Source: Datisca glomerata
Taxonomy: Eukaryota; Streptophyta; Magnoliopsida; Cucurbitales; Datiscaceae
Reading direction: 5' to 3'
Assembly: GCA_003255025.1 (NCBI GenBank)
Contig: QANY01007249.1
Span: 124,001-188,000, forward strand
DNA: 64,000 bases
Part shown: positions 11,091 through 23,184 of the stretch, in pieces
Numbering within the stretch: the first letter of the stretch is position 1
Layout of the letters: every line of letters begins with the position of its first letter
Made by a program: the position numbers and the translations under genes
Notes under the pieces: generated by a model
The model's database searches: none
What the model saw: only the letters and a program-made list of their open reading frames with translations
Told to the model about the DNA's origin: nothing

Positions 11091-12949
11091 TGTTGGATCG
11101 GGTTTTAAAATTTGATAAAAAATAAATGAGCCATGAACGGTTCGTGGACGAAATATAAAAAAATTTCAAAAACAAATATTTAATCATATTAAATATAAAA
11201 CCATACAACGATCATATATATTTAGATAATCGAATCGAGAAGAGATAGAAATATTTTCTACATTTTTTTTGTAATGGAGAATTTTTGAATTGGCGGGATC
11301 CAATTTATTGTCTCGTGTTTCTCATTTTTGAGATTAGTATAACTTTAATCAATATTCACACCATCAACCACTTGTAGGATTAAGAAGTATATCTCGCAAG
11401 GATATTGATAGGAATTGAGTATGGGCTGTTAAAAAAATCGAGGAAGAAACTAAAAAATTTTCTTCTTCCTCTAGAAGGTTTGGCGGCAATAGTGGGGAGG
11501 AGGGGAGAGAAAATATTTTCTGCTCTGTCTAACACTTAGCTTAGCTTAGAGTTAGGTTTGCAACCATTTTATGTTAATTACGGAATTGACCCATAATCCA
11601 TATATGATAAAACTAAAAGTTACCTTTATTTCACTGCAATCTGCGATTTTTACATATCCCCTAGAGCTAAGACCGTGTCCGAATTCATTAATTCAAATTG
11701 ATAAATTAAATTGATCCATATCAATTAGTTTATTAATTTATTTTATTTACTAATTATCTAATAATTAAAAAATAATAAAATCAATCAACTTGAATATTAA
11801 TTCTACTCTTCACTAATTTACTGATGACACCCATCACATATGAGTTCGGGAAGTGTATCTTGGTCCAAAACACATTTTTGGTTCAGCTGATGTAATTTCT
11901 TATTCCTTTCCTTATGAGCTACTCTTGATATCAAAGGGACCCACATTAATAAAGCTATGGGATTCAAACATCCAGCTAATTTATCTCTATAAATTCATGA
12001 CTTATTTAATTACGACTTCGCCATAGGTGTGATGCCAAATCAATTCTCGATTCATGCTCGCTACATTTTCTGTTGGTGTAAGTAAACATAGTTATTTCAC
12101 GGTCCAATGAATATTTTACGATGTTACACTTCCTGAATATCAATAACAAGAGCAAGATGTAAAATTATCATTTTACCACTCTAGTTATTATTTCCTTAAC
12201 TCCTTTATTGGCTGTGAATAAGAAAGACATATTAGTGAAGTGTCTCATACAATTCATAATGTCTTATTCAATTACTCATGTTATCGAGTATCAGGACTAG
12301 TTTATTTATTCAAACACTCATCAATAAAGTATAAGGTGAAATTATTGCTATTGCAATCTCATTACGAATTCCATATTTGTGAATCATGTAACTCCAATAT
12401 AGTTGAATCACGATCCCAATATCTGAGGTATTGTCCTGCAATTCAAATTCACTCATTTTGGCGTATCAAAGATCTCAAGTAACTAGGTCAAGTTTCATAT
12501 TCTCCTCAAGATTAAGGTAATTACAAAAACACCCTTAAGGTGTAAGAATTAGATTCAGAGCTAGATAAACAACTCTGCTCTAAACTAATTTGTTACTGGT
12601 CTATTCAACATGTTCCATAACATATCTAGGTCAACCGTTAGAGTCTCCACTCCCATGCCCTAAGACCGGCATCCTTTTGTTGTAATTCAGACTTGATTGC
12701 CCAGTCGATCTTAAGACTGTGAATAATATTCTGAACTATTTCAGAAGAGTTTTTCTAGAAGATCTCTCTGTCTCTACTCTTCTTACATTGATAATAGTTC
12801 CATGACATAGTAAATTATAATTATACTTTATTTAAAGGAAAACTTTCATTTATTCATAAAATTCAGTAATACGTAAATGTCAGAGAAATAGCTAAATAAT
12901 CATAAATAGTTATTACACCCTACTTTATGAACACAATTCCAACAGCCTT
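11086..12949 (-). repeat. Solo LTR of copia family 1 with target duplication GCCTT
   Basis: The LTR itself spans 11091-12944 (1854 bp) and begins and ends with the same termini as the LTRs of the copia element at 13174-23184. In minus sense it starts TGTTGGAATTGTGTTC and ends near CGATCCAACA. It is flanked directly by GCCTT at 11086-11090 and GCCTT at 12945-12949, a perfect 5-bp target-site duplication. No internal retrotransposon sequence is attached. This is the expected product of unequal recombination between two LTRs of one full-length insertion. The host sequence on both sides is gypsy gag, so the insertion post-dates the gypsy element. Confidence 0.9.
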
Positions 12950-13173
12950 GACCTTCGACTCTCGGCTTCATCATGAATCTCGTTGGCCTGACGAGAATAG
13001 CACGAGTGCTAATCTCGAACTTGATAATGGTAAGTGGATTCAATCTGTTCTATATTGGCCTTCAAGTGAAGCCTCTTTGTGATAGCCCGTTTAAGTGCAA
13101 AAGAAAAGAAAACGGAATGAGCCAAAAGATCATAAACATGAATAATGGGAGAATGGAGCTCAGGCCAAAAAAC
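12950..13173 (-). pseudogene. Gypsy gag, N-terminal remnant
   Basis: This piece continues the interrupted gypsy gag on the far side of the solo LTR. In minus sense it reads into MKPRVEGQG, which joins GITSRGIAEQIKDFHF at 11000-11090 once the LTR and one copy of the duplication are removed. It ends where the family 1 copia element begins at 13174. I can support only continuity, not a defined domain. Confidence 0.5.
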
Positions 13174-15086
13174 TGCTAGGACTAGTTGATTTTAAAATTA
13201 ATTAAAAATAAGTTTTAACCAGGAACGGCTCATGGGCGGAATATCAAAAAATTTCCAATTAACGTAATAAATCAAATTAAATAACTTCAAATCAAACAAC
13301 GTGCAATTATGCATATACGACATTAAATGAGAGGATAATGTTAGAAACAATTTTTTTACCTATACTATGTTTAGAGAATTTTTAAACTGTTGGAATTCCT
13401 TCGAACATTCTTCGTGTTCTTCAAACTTCAGGATCTGAATCACGCACTTGAACTTCAAGAACGATTTGTGAATTTTGTCCACCAACAACCATATGTTATT
13501 TTAAGAAATATATCTCACAAGAATTTTGTGTAAAAATTTGAGTGCGGGCTCTCAAAATGATAGAAGAAGAAAAATAAAAAATTTTAATATTCAGTATAAT
13601 TTTTGGCGGCAACAGGGAGGGAGCGGAAAAACGTTTTTTTCCTTTTGCTTTGTTAATAAGCAACTGTATCTTATCCAAGATCAATCTGCAATCAGATTGC
13701 TATTAGATATTGATAAAATGTAATTTTTGATATTTACAAATATACCGATATATTTTTTAAATTTTTGAAACTTCACCTCATATATTCATAATTGCCGAAA
13801 ATTACAATATTTCCTAGAGGAACTTGTATCGAGATTCATCAATCCAATTGATAAATTAATTGATAATTATCAATTAATTAATTAATTAATTTTTTATTTA
13901 CTAATTATCCAATAATTAGAAAATAATAAACTAACTAATTTCAATACATATAATGACACTTAACTAATTAAGTGACATCACACATCACATATACGTGTAG
14001 GAAATATGCCTTGGCACCAAAACAAATTTTAATCTAATTTACTTTGTTTTTCTATTAATGTTCTTATGAACTATTTCTGAGACCGAATAGACATACATGA
14101 ATAAAGCTAAAGATTAAAATACCCGGAAAATTTATCTCCATAAATTACCGAATTATTTAATCATGACATCGTACGACTCCACCATAAGTTCGACGCTGAA
14201 TCAACTCTCAATTTATGCGCGCTACGTTTTCTATTGATGTAAATAAACCCTTTTAATTTAATGGTCCATAGAGTATTTTAACATAATACCCATCGTGAAT
14301 ACCGATAACAAGAGATTATTATAAAATTATCATTTTACCCCTTTTATTATAATCTCATTAACTCTTTTATTGAATATGAATAAGAAAGATATAATAGTGA
14401 ATTCTCTCATACAATTCACAAGTCGTAATCAATGACTCAATTCATTGAATACCTGGCCAGGTTCTATTCACACATCCATTAATAAAGCATAAGGTGATAT
14501 TGTTGGTTTCGCAATCAAACCACGGATTTTCATACATGAGAATCACGTAGCTCCAATTTAATTGAATTACAATCCCAACAGCCAAGAATTGCCCGCCAAT
14601 TCGAACTCACTCATTTGACATATCAAAGATTACAATTAACTAAGTCAAGCTACATATTCACGCCAGGATTAAGTTAATTATGAAAATACCCTTAAGGTGT
14701 TACAATTAGATTTAAAGCTTGGTAAACGGTTTTGGGCTCTAAACTAATTTGTTACCGGTCTATTCAACATGTCTAAGTTAAATATTTGAGTCTCTACTCT
14801 CATGCCTCAAGACTGGCATCCATTGGTTTAACCTATCTGTCGTAATCGAATTCGATTGCCCAGTCGATTCTAAGACTGCGAAATTCTGAACTTTCTCAAA
14901 AAAGTTAGTCTGGAGATGCCTCTGTCCTCACTCTTCGTTCGTTGATGAAAGTTCCAGGACTTGAATAATTTACAAACACTCTTTACTTTCAATTTATTCA
15001 TAAGATTCCAATAATACTAATGTCTGAGAAATAACTTAATAAAAATAAATAGTTATTATACGCTACTTTATGGACATATTCCAACA
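13174..15086 (-). repeat. 3' LTR of copia copy A
   Basis: 1913 bp. In minus sense it begins TGTTGGAATATGTCCATAAA at 15086 and ends CTAGCA at 13174. It is preceded in minus sense by the polypurine tract AAGTGGGAGGT (15087-15097). It aligns along its length with 21282-23184, 11091-12944 and 41107-42660. Segments shared by all include the GAATAAATTGAAAG-type start and the TTAATTAATTAATT block near 13880. The open reading frames inside it are chance. Confidence 0.9.
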
Positions 15087-15098
15087 ACCTCCCACTTG
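15087..15098 (-). other. Polypurine tract of copia copy A
   Basis: In minus sense CCAAGTGGGAGGT sits directly before the 3' LTR start TGTTGGAATATG. This is the position and composition of the plus-strand primer of LTR retrotransposons. The equivalent site in copy B (36396-36408) is degraded to CCATGTAAGAGAT. Confidence 0.75.
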
Positions 15099-17990
15099 GA
15101 CTAAACTAGGTGTGTACAATCTCTTATCCCCTAGCCCTCCAGATGACTATAAAAAACTTTACTGCATAAAGTCTTCGTGAATAGATCTGCCAGGTTCTTG
15201 ACTGTTGAAATATGCGTAAGCATAACGTCTCTACGTTGAACAATTTCTCTAATAAGGTGATATTTACGTTCTATGTGTTAGAATCTCTTATGGCTTTTAG
15301 GTTCCTTAGAATTCGCTACATCCCTATTGTTATTACAATAAAGTGTCATGAGCTTGTCAGTGTCTGGAATAAATTCTAGAGTCTTCAAGAACTTCCTAAG
15401 CCATACAACATCCTTTACAGTTTCGCAAGCTGCCACATATTCAACTTTCATGGTAGAATCAGCAATGCAAGATTGCTTGATACTTCTCTATATAACTACT
15501 CCACCGTTCAGGATGAACACCGATCCTGAAGTGGACCTTCTAGAATCTTTGTCTACTTAGAAATTAGAATCAGTATACCCTGTCAAATTCAGGTCAATAC
15601 CTAAATACACAAGCATGTAATTTCTTGTTCTCCTCAGATACTTAAGGATATGCTTGACAGCATTCCAATGCTCAATTCCAAGATTAGATTGAAAACAACT
15701 CACCACGCCCACGGGAATCTTTCTCATGTTTACCTCTTCTTGAAGAGTCATAGGAGACTGCTATTTGGAGAGGCTGACTCCATATCTAAAATGAAGAAAA
15801 CCCTTCTTGGAGTTTTGCATATTGAAGTGATCCAACACCTTATCAATATAAGATGTTTGTGAAAGTGTCAATTGTTTGTTCTTTCTATCTCGAAGTATCT
15901 AAATACCTAAGAAAAATGCATCTTCTCCAAGATTCTTCATATCAAATTACTTTGAAAGTCAAATCTTGACATCAGATAATTTTTCTACATCGTCCCCAAT
16001 GAGTAGAATATCATCTACATACAAGATTAGAAAAACCACATTCTCTTAGTGTATCAACTTATACATACAGGGATCGTCCACTAACTATTCAAAACCATAA
16101 TTTTTTACAGTTTTGTGACTCTATCTTATAATCTAATATTTCACGATCGTGACTCTTCCTTAAGTCCATAAATAGACTTTGCCCTCTTAGCCTTTCTCCA
16201 TGAACTCGTCTTGTTGAGCCATATAAATACGCTCATCAAGATTACCATTCGAAAAAGTAGTCTTGATGTCCATTAGTTAGATTTCATAATCAAGGGCACA
16301 ACAGTAATGGACAAAAGGATTCAGATAGATTTAAGCATGACCACCGGTGAGAAGGTATCCTCATAGTTTATATCTTCCTTTTGGGTGTATACATTAACTA
16401 CTAGTCTAGCTTTGAATTTCTCTACATTCTCATCCAGACCTCTTTTCTTCTTATAGATCCATTTGCATCCTACGGGTTTCACCCCTACAGGAGGATCTAC
16501 AAGCTTCCAGACTCTGTTCAAGTACATCGAATGTATCTCAACGCTCTTGACTTCTTTCATAAGTTTGCTTTAAGACCTACCACGACCTCTGAGCAGGAGA
16601 TAGGTTCATCAAGGTCCTTATCTAAGACAACTGTCAAAGCTTCTCCATAGGATATATACCTCTCAGGTTGTCTCACAACCCTCCAACTACGTCGATGCTC
16701 CATAAGCTCTATCTCATCTCATGGTTCTTCCATTATTGAATCAAAAACAATTTCTGATTAGGGAGTTGGTGTCCTCCCACTCAATAATTCCTCCAGCACA
16801 ACTGTGCTTCTCGGCTGTACACTTTTAGTGTAATCTTCTTCTTCAAGATAACGAGCATTCATGCTGACGAATGTTTTTGGTCAGTTGTATTATAAAAGAT
16901 GTACCCCTTCGTTCCTTTAAGATATCCTACAAACATGCATAATTCTGAACGACTTGCCAACTTGTCTGTCTTCGATTTTAGAACATGTGCTGGGCACCCC
17001 CATATTTTAAAATGTTTAATAGACGACTTTCCTCCATACCAATTTCATATGGTGTACCATGCATTGTCTTTGATGAAACTTAGTTCAGAATATATGTCAT
17101 TGTTTCCAAGGCATATCCTAGAATGAATCTGAGAGGGATGAGTAACTCATCATGGATCTAACCATATCCATCAGAGTTCGATTCTTTCTCTCTGACACAC
17201 CATTTAGCTGGACGTACTAGGTGCTGTAAGCTGATAAAAAATACACTCTTCCTTAAGAAAAGTCTTCGAACTCTCTTAGTAAGTACTCTCCACCACTATC
17301 AGATAGTAGTGTTTTGATTTTTATTTCTAATTGCTTTTCAACCAAGGCCTTATACTCTTTGAACTTTTCAAAGGTTTTAGACTTTTGACACATTAGATAA
17401 ACATGACCAAAACGTGAGTAGTCATCAATGAAGATCACGAAGTATTCATAACCTCCACTTGCTTGGATATTTAATGGCCCACATACGTCTATGTATGAGT
17501 TCAAGACATTGAGTGGCTCTTTCACCTTTTGTTGAAAAATGTCTCTTAGTTATTTTACCTTCAACACATGATTTGCATGTGGGTAGTGATCCCACACTTA
17601 AAGTTTGCAAAATACTATCCTTCACAAGCCACAAATAGGTTAGATCGGTTAAGTCATACTTCAACATTTTACTATCCCTTTTGTGAATCATTATTCACGT
17701 CAGTGTCACATATAATTGGAACTATTGATTTTACATGAAACAATTTATTAAACATGCGTGCAACAATAATTAAGCATTCATTTCTAAAAATATCAATATC
17801 TTTATCAATGAATTTAAGATCAAATCATTGCTCAATTAATGCATCAAATAGAAATAAGATTCTTCCCAAAAACTGGGATATAATAAATATCACATAAAAT
17901 AATAAAATGTTTCTCAGCATATAATTTAAAAGTTCTCAAAGATACTGCCGATACTACTGCTTCATTACCCCAGCGGAAGCTGTACTCACC
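15099..17990 (-). pseudogene. Copia copy A pol: integrase, RT, RNase H
   Basis: Domains in minus-strand order: GAG-pre-integrase near 17540-17691 (PTCKSCVEGKITKRHFS); integrase core 17170-17525 with DVCGPLNIQASGGYEYF, FIDDYSRFGHVY, SDSGGEY and GVSERKNRT, so the D-D-E residues appear present; RT start at 16321-16560 (WKLVDPPVGVKPVGCKWIYK); the catalytic YVDD box (LYVDDILLI) near 16005-16030; RNase H from 15751 down (NLTGYTDSNF, then remnants of HKRF and YHLIREIVQ near 15260-15310). Stops and frameshifts interrupt all domains. Its sequence parallels copy B at 33500-36370, so both belong to one family. Confidence 0.8.
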
Positions 17991-18946
17991 CTCGCCAAGC
18001 CTTCTAACTTTCCTGAACCCCTGTAGGGAGCAACATACATGGTTAGTAGCTACAAAGTCTATAATCCAAAAAAAATAGAGTCAGCTACATAACATGCCTC
18101 AGTAACCATTACTATACCTTTCGATCCTAACCCTTTAAGATATTCTGGGCATTTGTGTCTCCAATGACTAGCAGCTCCACAGTGATGACACTTGTCTTTC
18201 GACTTGTCTACTCTCACGGTGCTCTTGCCTTTTGAAGCTCTCGGCTTCTGCTTCTTGGCTTTCCTTGGACCTTTTCTCTATTTCTTCTTAGAACCATAGG
18301 TGGAAGGTTTTCCTTCAATAAAATTAGCCTTTCCAGACTTCCTCGTGCCTTTCAGAAACAGAGTCTCAGCAGTTTGCAACTCCTTCATGAGCTTAGGAAG
18401 TGAGTACTTCAGCTTATTCATCAAATAATTAAGCTTGAAGTTCTCAAAGGTACTAGGCAAAGTCTCTAGGATCATATCCATCTGAGTCTCACCATCAACC
18501 TTAGTACCCATGATCTCCATCTCATTTAGATAACTTATGATAATCATCATATGTTCTCTGACAGGGGTTCCAGATTTCATCCTACAGTTCATGAAGTTGC
18601 GTATAGTTGTCTGTCTGGCTTTACGAACCTGATATATAAACATTTCAGTGATGTTCAACATCATATCAGTGACGGTCACAAAGTTCTGATGCTGTCGTTG
18701 CAACACATTGCTCATAGATGCCAAGATGTAACATTTAGCGATCTCATCAGAATGCAGCCAAGAAGTATAACATCATTTTTCTCTTGAGTCAATTTAGCAA
18801 TAGGCTCAAGAGGACAAGGTGTAGTGAGCACAAACTTATACTTTTCTACCGTCAGCACGATATCAAGATTTCGTTTCCAATCCACATCATTTTCACTAGT
18901 AATTTTTGTTCGCGTTAAGAATAGTTGAGAGAGAGAATAATGACAT
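17991..18946 (-). pseudogene. Copia copy A gag with zinc knuckle
   Basis: The likely start is the ATG at 18944-18946, giving MSLFSLSTILNANK. An indel then shifts the frame into stops, where copy B reads KFNGENYVD. The long open segment 18278-18724 is a UBN2-type gag core (RNFMNCRMKSGTPVREHMM, then DMILETLPSTFENFKLNYLM). Downstream near 18140-18200 an intact CCHC knuckle is present (CHHCGAASHWRHKC, spacing C-x2-C-x4-H-x4-C). The protein would form the capsid-like particle and bind RNA through the knuckle. Frame breaks mean this copy is not functional. Confidence 0.8.
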
Positions 18947-21267
18947 GATTACTAAAAAGAATAAATAAAACGGTGTAAATAAATACTCAATCGTTTAGGA
19001 AAGTATGATGCATGATGCAGTTACTTAAATATTTAAAAGTTCATCAAAAAATATTTCTTCTATGATGTTACGATAAAAAATGATAGCTTGTCTCATCGAG
19101 GGATGAAGTCCAAACTATCTCCTATCGTATCGAGACTCTTTTCGTTTGCTTAACGCTTAAATGTCTCCACATCTAACTTAACCAATCACCAATGGTTTAA
19201 GTTACCTTGACCCCATTCACTAGCCCCTAAGTGGGGATTCCAACATGCTTTAGTTTAAGTGTTTAACCAACACATCGACTGATAACAGTTACTATGGACT
19301 AATAGTCTGTCTATGGGACGACCTTGCCCCACCACTTCCTATAGAAGTCTTAGTTTCTCGAGCAACTCGATGACTCAAAAAGATACGACTCTAAAATTCC
19401 TCCCGTTGAAGAGAGGACCGCTATGGGTTGTTCTAAACCATTCATCGTGGCACGATCAAGTTCGCGTTGGAGACCTTGGAAACGTTTCAATGTAAACAAC
19501 TATCCCACTTAATTTTAAAAAAACTTTGGATTTTTGGTTGTTTTTCAAAACATAACTTTTATTAATTTGGGAATGTGATGAAATTTAAAAATCTTTTATT
19601 TAATTTTAAATTTCAATTTAAAACCATAACCATTATAAATTTCACATTGTAATTAAATTATAAGCATTATAATTAATCTACAATTATGCATATACATGCT
19701 ACATGTCAATTTGATATTGGCATATCCCTAATTCTATGTGACATGTTATCTGATGATACATGATTAAAATTAAATCAAACATTTAAATTTAACCTTAATA
19801 TTTGCTCATTTCTAATTAAAACTCACAAAGAAGAATAAATTATAAATTAATTTACAAATCTTCATGGCGTCTGTAATTGTCTATTCGTCCTTCAGATTGC
19901 CCCACCACTTTATAACTCTTTATAAAAGTTCATTCTCATTTAAATCAAATTTCAAATTTCAAAATTTCAAATTTTAAATTTAAAATTCAAGTTTCAAAAA
20001 TTCAAAATTTAAATTTTGATTAAAACCATTGAATTAAAGAAAATTATTTTTTCAATTAAATAATCTCATTAATTATCCTTTTTTCTTAAATAAAACAAAA
20101 GATAAAGTGATAACAATGATAATTATCTTTTGAATTTAAAATTTAAAAGATAAAAAATAAAATAGATATGATTGGATTCAAAATGATCTTTTATTCATTT
20201 AAAATTTAAAATACAAAATTCAAAGTTTAAAATATAAAAGAAAAATAGGATCAAGATTATCACGAAACATCATAGGGAATCCTAAACCCTAATTGTTATC
20301 ACCTAGGGTTTCACAAACCCTAGTCATCATGTAGGTCACGAGAGCCGGTAGCAGGGGCGACGGGCACCGAAACAATACCTCGGCCGTCGAAATAGTAACT
20401 CCGGCTCGAACAGTAATTCTGGCGTGAATAGTAATTTTGGCATGAATAGTGCGTTCCTGGAAACTTTTCAGTGGCTGTTCGGCGACTTCTCAACGGCGGT
20501 TTCGAGTGGGCCGAATACGACAGATGCGGAAGTGGCTAAAGAAGTCGAAGGAAGAAAGTATTTGGGCAACTGTATGCACGAGGGTACATTATGAGTATTC
20601 TGGGAATTGGCAACATTGACAGAAAGGGGGGGTAGGAATCCACTTGTTTAGTTTAGGTTCATTACGGCAGTTCTTAGTTTCGTCTCTTTCTCAGTTAATT
20701 CGGTATCCTTTATTAATTGCATATATGAAAGGGTAGTCCTTCCCCCAGGTGCGCCTAAAGTCTTATGATGTTCCCTTTCAAAGCCGGTTAAACCATCAGG
20801 CTCGACTAAGAAAGAAATGCAAGAGACTCCTCCTAGTAACCATCCCCGAAATCCAGGGAGGTGCTCTTGAAGACATGGCGGGCTCATTCGCTACACCCTT
20901 CTCTGCTACCAAATCATAGATCTTCCAGAGAAGACCAAAGCGAATGAGCTCACTCGATTCGCGTCTGATCCTCCATTCTTTCTCATAGACTGATGTGGTG
21001 ACGATATCGAGGTGACGATGATTTTACATCAAATTTATAAAATTACAACTTTTGCAACAAAATAAATTACATAAAATCATATGCCTCAAATCTGACGTAC
21101 ATCAATTCTAAATTGAAATAAAAACGTCTAGAGCCAATAGTTAGAGTTCCAATCACATAACACATTCAACATAGTTTTGAATCTATCATACAAAATCACA
21201 TGCCAATATCCACAAAATTCACGATACGTTCATTTCAAATATCAATATGCATAACCAAAAACCTATT
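18947..21267 (-). other. Leader (5' untranslated region) of copia copy A
   Basis: This is the stretch between the primer binding site and gag. It contains AT-rich sequence (19500-20270) and a GC-richer part near 20330-20460 with repeated AATAGTAAT-type units (TCGAACAGTAATTCTGGC, GTGAATAGTAATTTTGGC). Copy B has a matching leader (30713-32451), including the block near 19081-19480 that matches 31910-32310. About 485 bp at 20505-20990 has no counterpart in copy B and is listed separately. I see no conserved reading frame in the leader. Confidence 0.65.
20505..20990. other. Insert in the copy A leader, absent from copy B
   Basis: In minus sense both copies read CATCGTCACCTCGA. Copy B then runs directly to CCGAGAAGTCACCGG, whereas copy A first has about 485 bp before CGTTGAGAAGTCGCCGA. 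The insert is richer in G and C than its surroundings and includes a 79-codon minus-strand open frame (20648-20887, MSPPCLQEHLPGFRGWLLGG...). I do not recognise a protein family. Its even base composition and style resemble plant mitochondrial intergenic DNA, so a nuclear copy of organelle DNA is possible. That is a guess, and a captured nuclear fragment is the alternative. Confidence 0.45.
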
Positions 21268-21279
21268 ACTCTGATACCA
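21268..21279 (-). other. Primer binding site of copia copy A
   Basis: In minus sense the sequence two bases past the 5' LTR is TGGTATCAGAGT. It matches the 3' end of plant initiator methionine tRNA, the usual primer of plant copia elements (canonical TGGTATCAGAGC). Confidence 0.85.
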
Positions 21280-21281
21280 AT

Positions 21282-23184
21282 TGATGGGACCGGTTGATTT
21301 TAAAACTAATTAAAAAGAAGTTTGAATCACGAACGGTTCGTGGACGGAATATCAAAAAAATTTCAATTAACTTATTTAAAAAATTAAATAACTTAAAACC
21401 AAACAACGTGTGATTGTGCATTTACAACATTAAACGAGAAAATAAGGTTAAAAACAATTTTTTTACCCATATTTTGTATCGGAGAATTTCTGAACTGGCA
21501 TAATTCCTTCGAGCGTACTTCGTGTTCTTCAAGCTTCGGGATCCGAATCACGCACTTGAACTCCAAGAACGATTCACCCACCGACAACCACCCTTTAATT
21601 TCAGAAATATGTCTCAAGAGAATTTTGTCTAGGAATTTGAGTGTGGGCTCTCAAAACGATTGAAGAAAAAAATAAAAAATTTTCCCATTCAACATAATTT
21701 TCGGCGGCAACAGGGAGGGTGGGGAAAAACATTTTTCTCCTTTTACTTTGTTAACAAACAACTATATTCTATCCAAGATCTATCTGCAATCAGATTGCTA
21801 TTAGATATTGGTAAAATGTAATTTTTGATATTTATAAATATACCCATATATTTATAAATTTTTGAAATTTACCCCATATATTCATAATTGCCGAAAATTA
21901 CAACATTCTCTAGAGTTTGTGTTATATCGAGATTCATCAATCTAATTGATAAATTAATTGATCATTATCAATTAATTAATTAATTAATTTTTAATTTACT
22001 AAATATCCAATAATTATAAAATAATAAACTAATTAATTTCAATACATATAATCAAACTTAACTAATTAAGTGACATCACCCATCATATATAAGTGTAGGA
22101 AATCTGTCTTAACATATATTGATCCAATTTACTTCGTTTCTCTAATCCTGTTCTCATGAGCTATTTCTGAGACTGAATGGACTCACACGAACAAAGCTAA
22201 TGATACAAATACTCGACGAATTTATCTTCATAAATTCTCAACCTATTTAATCCTGACATCGTACAACTCCACTATAAGTTCGATGCCGAATCAACTCTCG
22301 ACTAATGCGCGCTACGTTTTCTGTTTGTGTAAATAAACCTTTTTATTTTCAAGGTTCACAGAATATTTTAACATAATACACATCGTTAATATTAGTAACA
22401 AGAGTGAAATATAAAATAACCGTTTTACCTCTCTTGTTATTATTTCCTTAACTCGTTTATTGACTGTGAATAAGAAAGACATAATAGTGAATTGTCTCGT
22501 ACAATTCACAAGTCTTAATTAATGACTCAATTCATTGAATATCTGACCAGGTTAATTTATTCACACACCCATCAATAAAGCATAAGGTGATATTGTTACT
22601 TTCACAATCGAACCACGAATTTCCATATCTGAGAATCACGTAACTCCAAGTTAATTGAATTACAATTTCAACAGTCGATGTATTGCCCGCCAATTCGAAC
22701 TCACTCATTTGACATATCAAATATTACAACTAACTAAGTCAAGCTATGTATTCACGTCAGGATTAAGGTAGTTATTAAAATACCCTTAAGGTGTAACAAT
22801 TACATTTAGAGCTTGGTAAATACTTTTGGGCTTTAAACTAATTTGTCACCAGTCTATTTAACATGTTCATAACATGTCTAGGTTAACTGTTTGAGTCTAT
22901 ACTCTCATGCCCCAAGACTGACATCTATTGGTTTAACCTAACAGTCATAATCAGATTTGATTGTCCACTCGATCCTAAGACTGTGAATATCTTTCTAAAT
23001 TTTCTCATAAGAGTTCGTCTGCAGATGCCTCTGTCTTCAGTATTCGTTCAGTGATAAAAGTTCTACGACTTGAGTAATTTATAAACACGCTTTAATTTAA
23101 AATAAAATTTTAATTTATTCATAAAATTTCAATAATACTAATATTTGAGAAATAACTAAATATAAATAAATAGTTATTACACCT
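21282..23184 (-). repeat. 5' LTR of copia copy A, outer end truncated
   Basis: It starts in plus sense TGATGGGACCGGTTGATTTT at 21282 and matches 13174-15086 throughout. Homology stops at 23184 (TAGTTATTACACCT), so the last bases expected (ACTTTATGGACATATTCCAACA) are missing. The following sequence is unrelated. A deletion or rearrangement at this junction also removed the target duplication. Confidence 0.85.

Larger units (their letters stand above)
1257..13173 (-). mobile_element. Degenerate Ty3/gypsy element, Tat/Retand-like
   Basis: Read on the minus strand the order is gag (from 13173 down), protease, reverse transcriptase, RNase H, integrase, a tandem repeat, an antisense reading region and a putative 3' LTR. 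RT before integrase is the Ty3/gypsy order. The RT sequence (KKKNGKWRVYIDF, DQLVDATAGHE) and the PHDDALVISL motif before the protease are typical of the Tat lineage. All coding parts contain stops and frameshifts. A solo copia LTR (11091-12944) interrupts gag. A copia element starting at 13174 ends the recognisable gypsy sequence on the right, so the 5' LTR is not identified. It may lie beyond the copia insertion or be lost. Confidence 0.75.
13174..23184 (-). mobile_element. Ty1/copia retrotransposon, family 1, copy A
   Basis: The element lies on the minus strand with 3' LTR 13174-15086, pol about 15099-17990, gag about 17991-18946, a long leader, a primer binding site at 21268-21279 and 5' LTR 21282-23184. 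Integrase precedes RT, the copia order. Termini are TG...CA. The far end of the 5' LTR lacks about 25 bp compared with the other copies, so no target duplication can be read. By eye the two LTRs agree at only about 80 percent over their first 200 bp, so the insertion is old. Long LTRs of about 1.9 kb would suit Angela or TAR lineages, which is inference. Coding regions contain stops and frameshifts. Confidence 0.9.
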
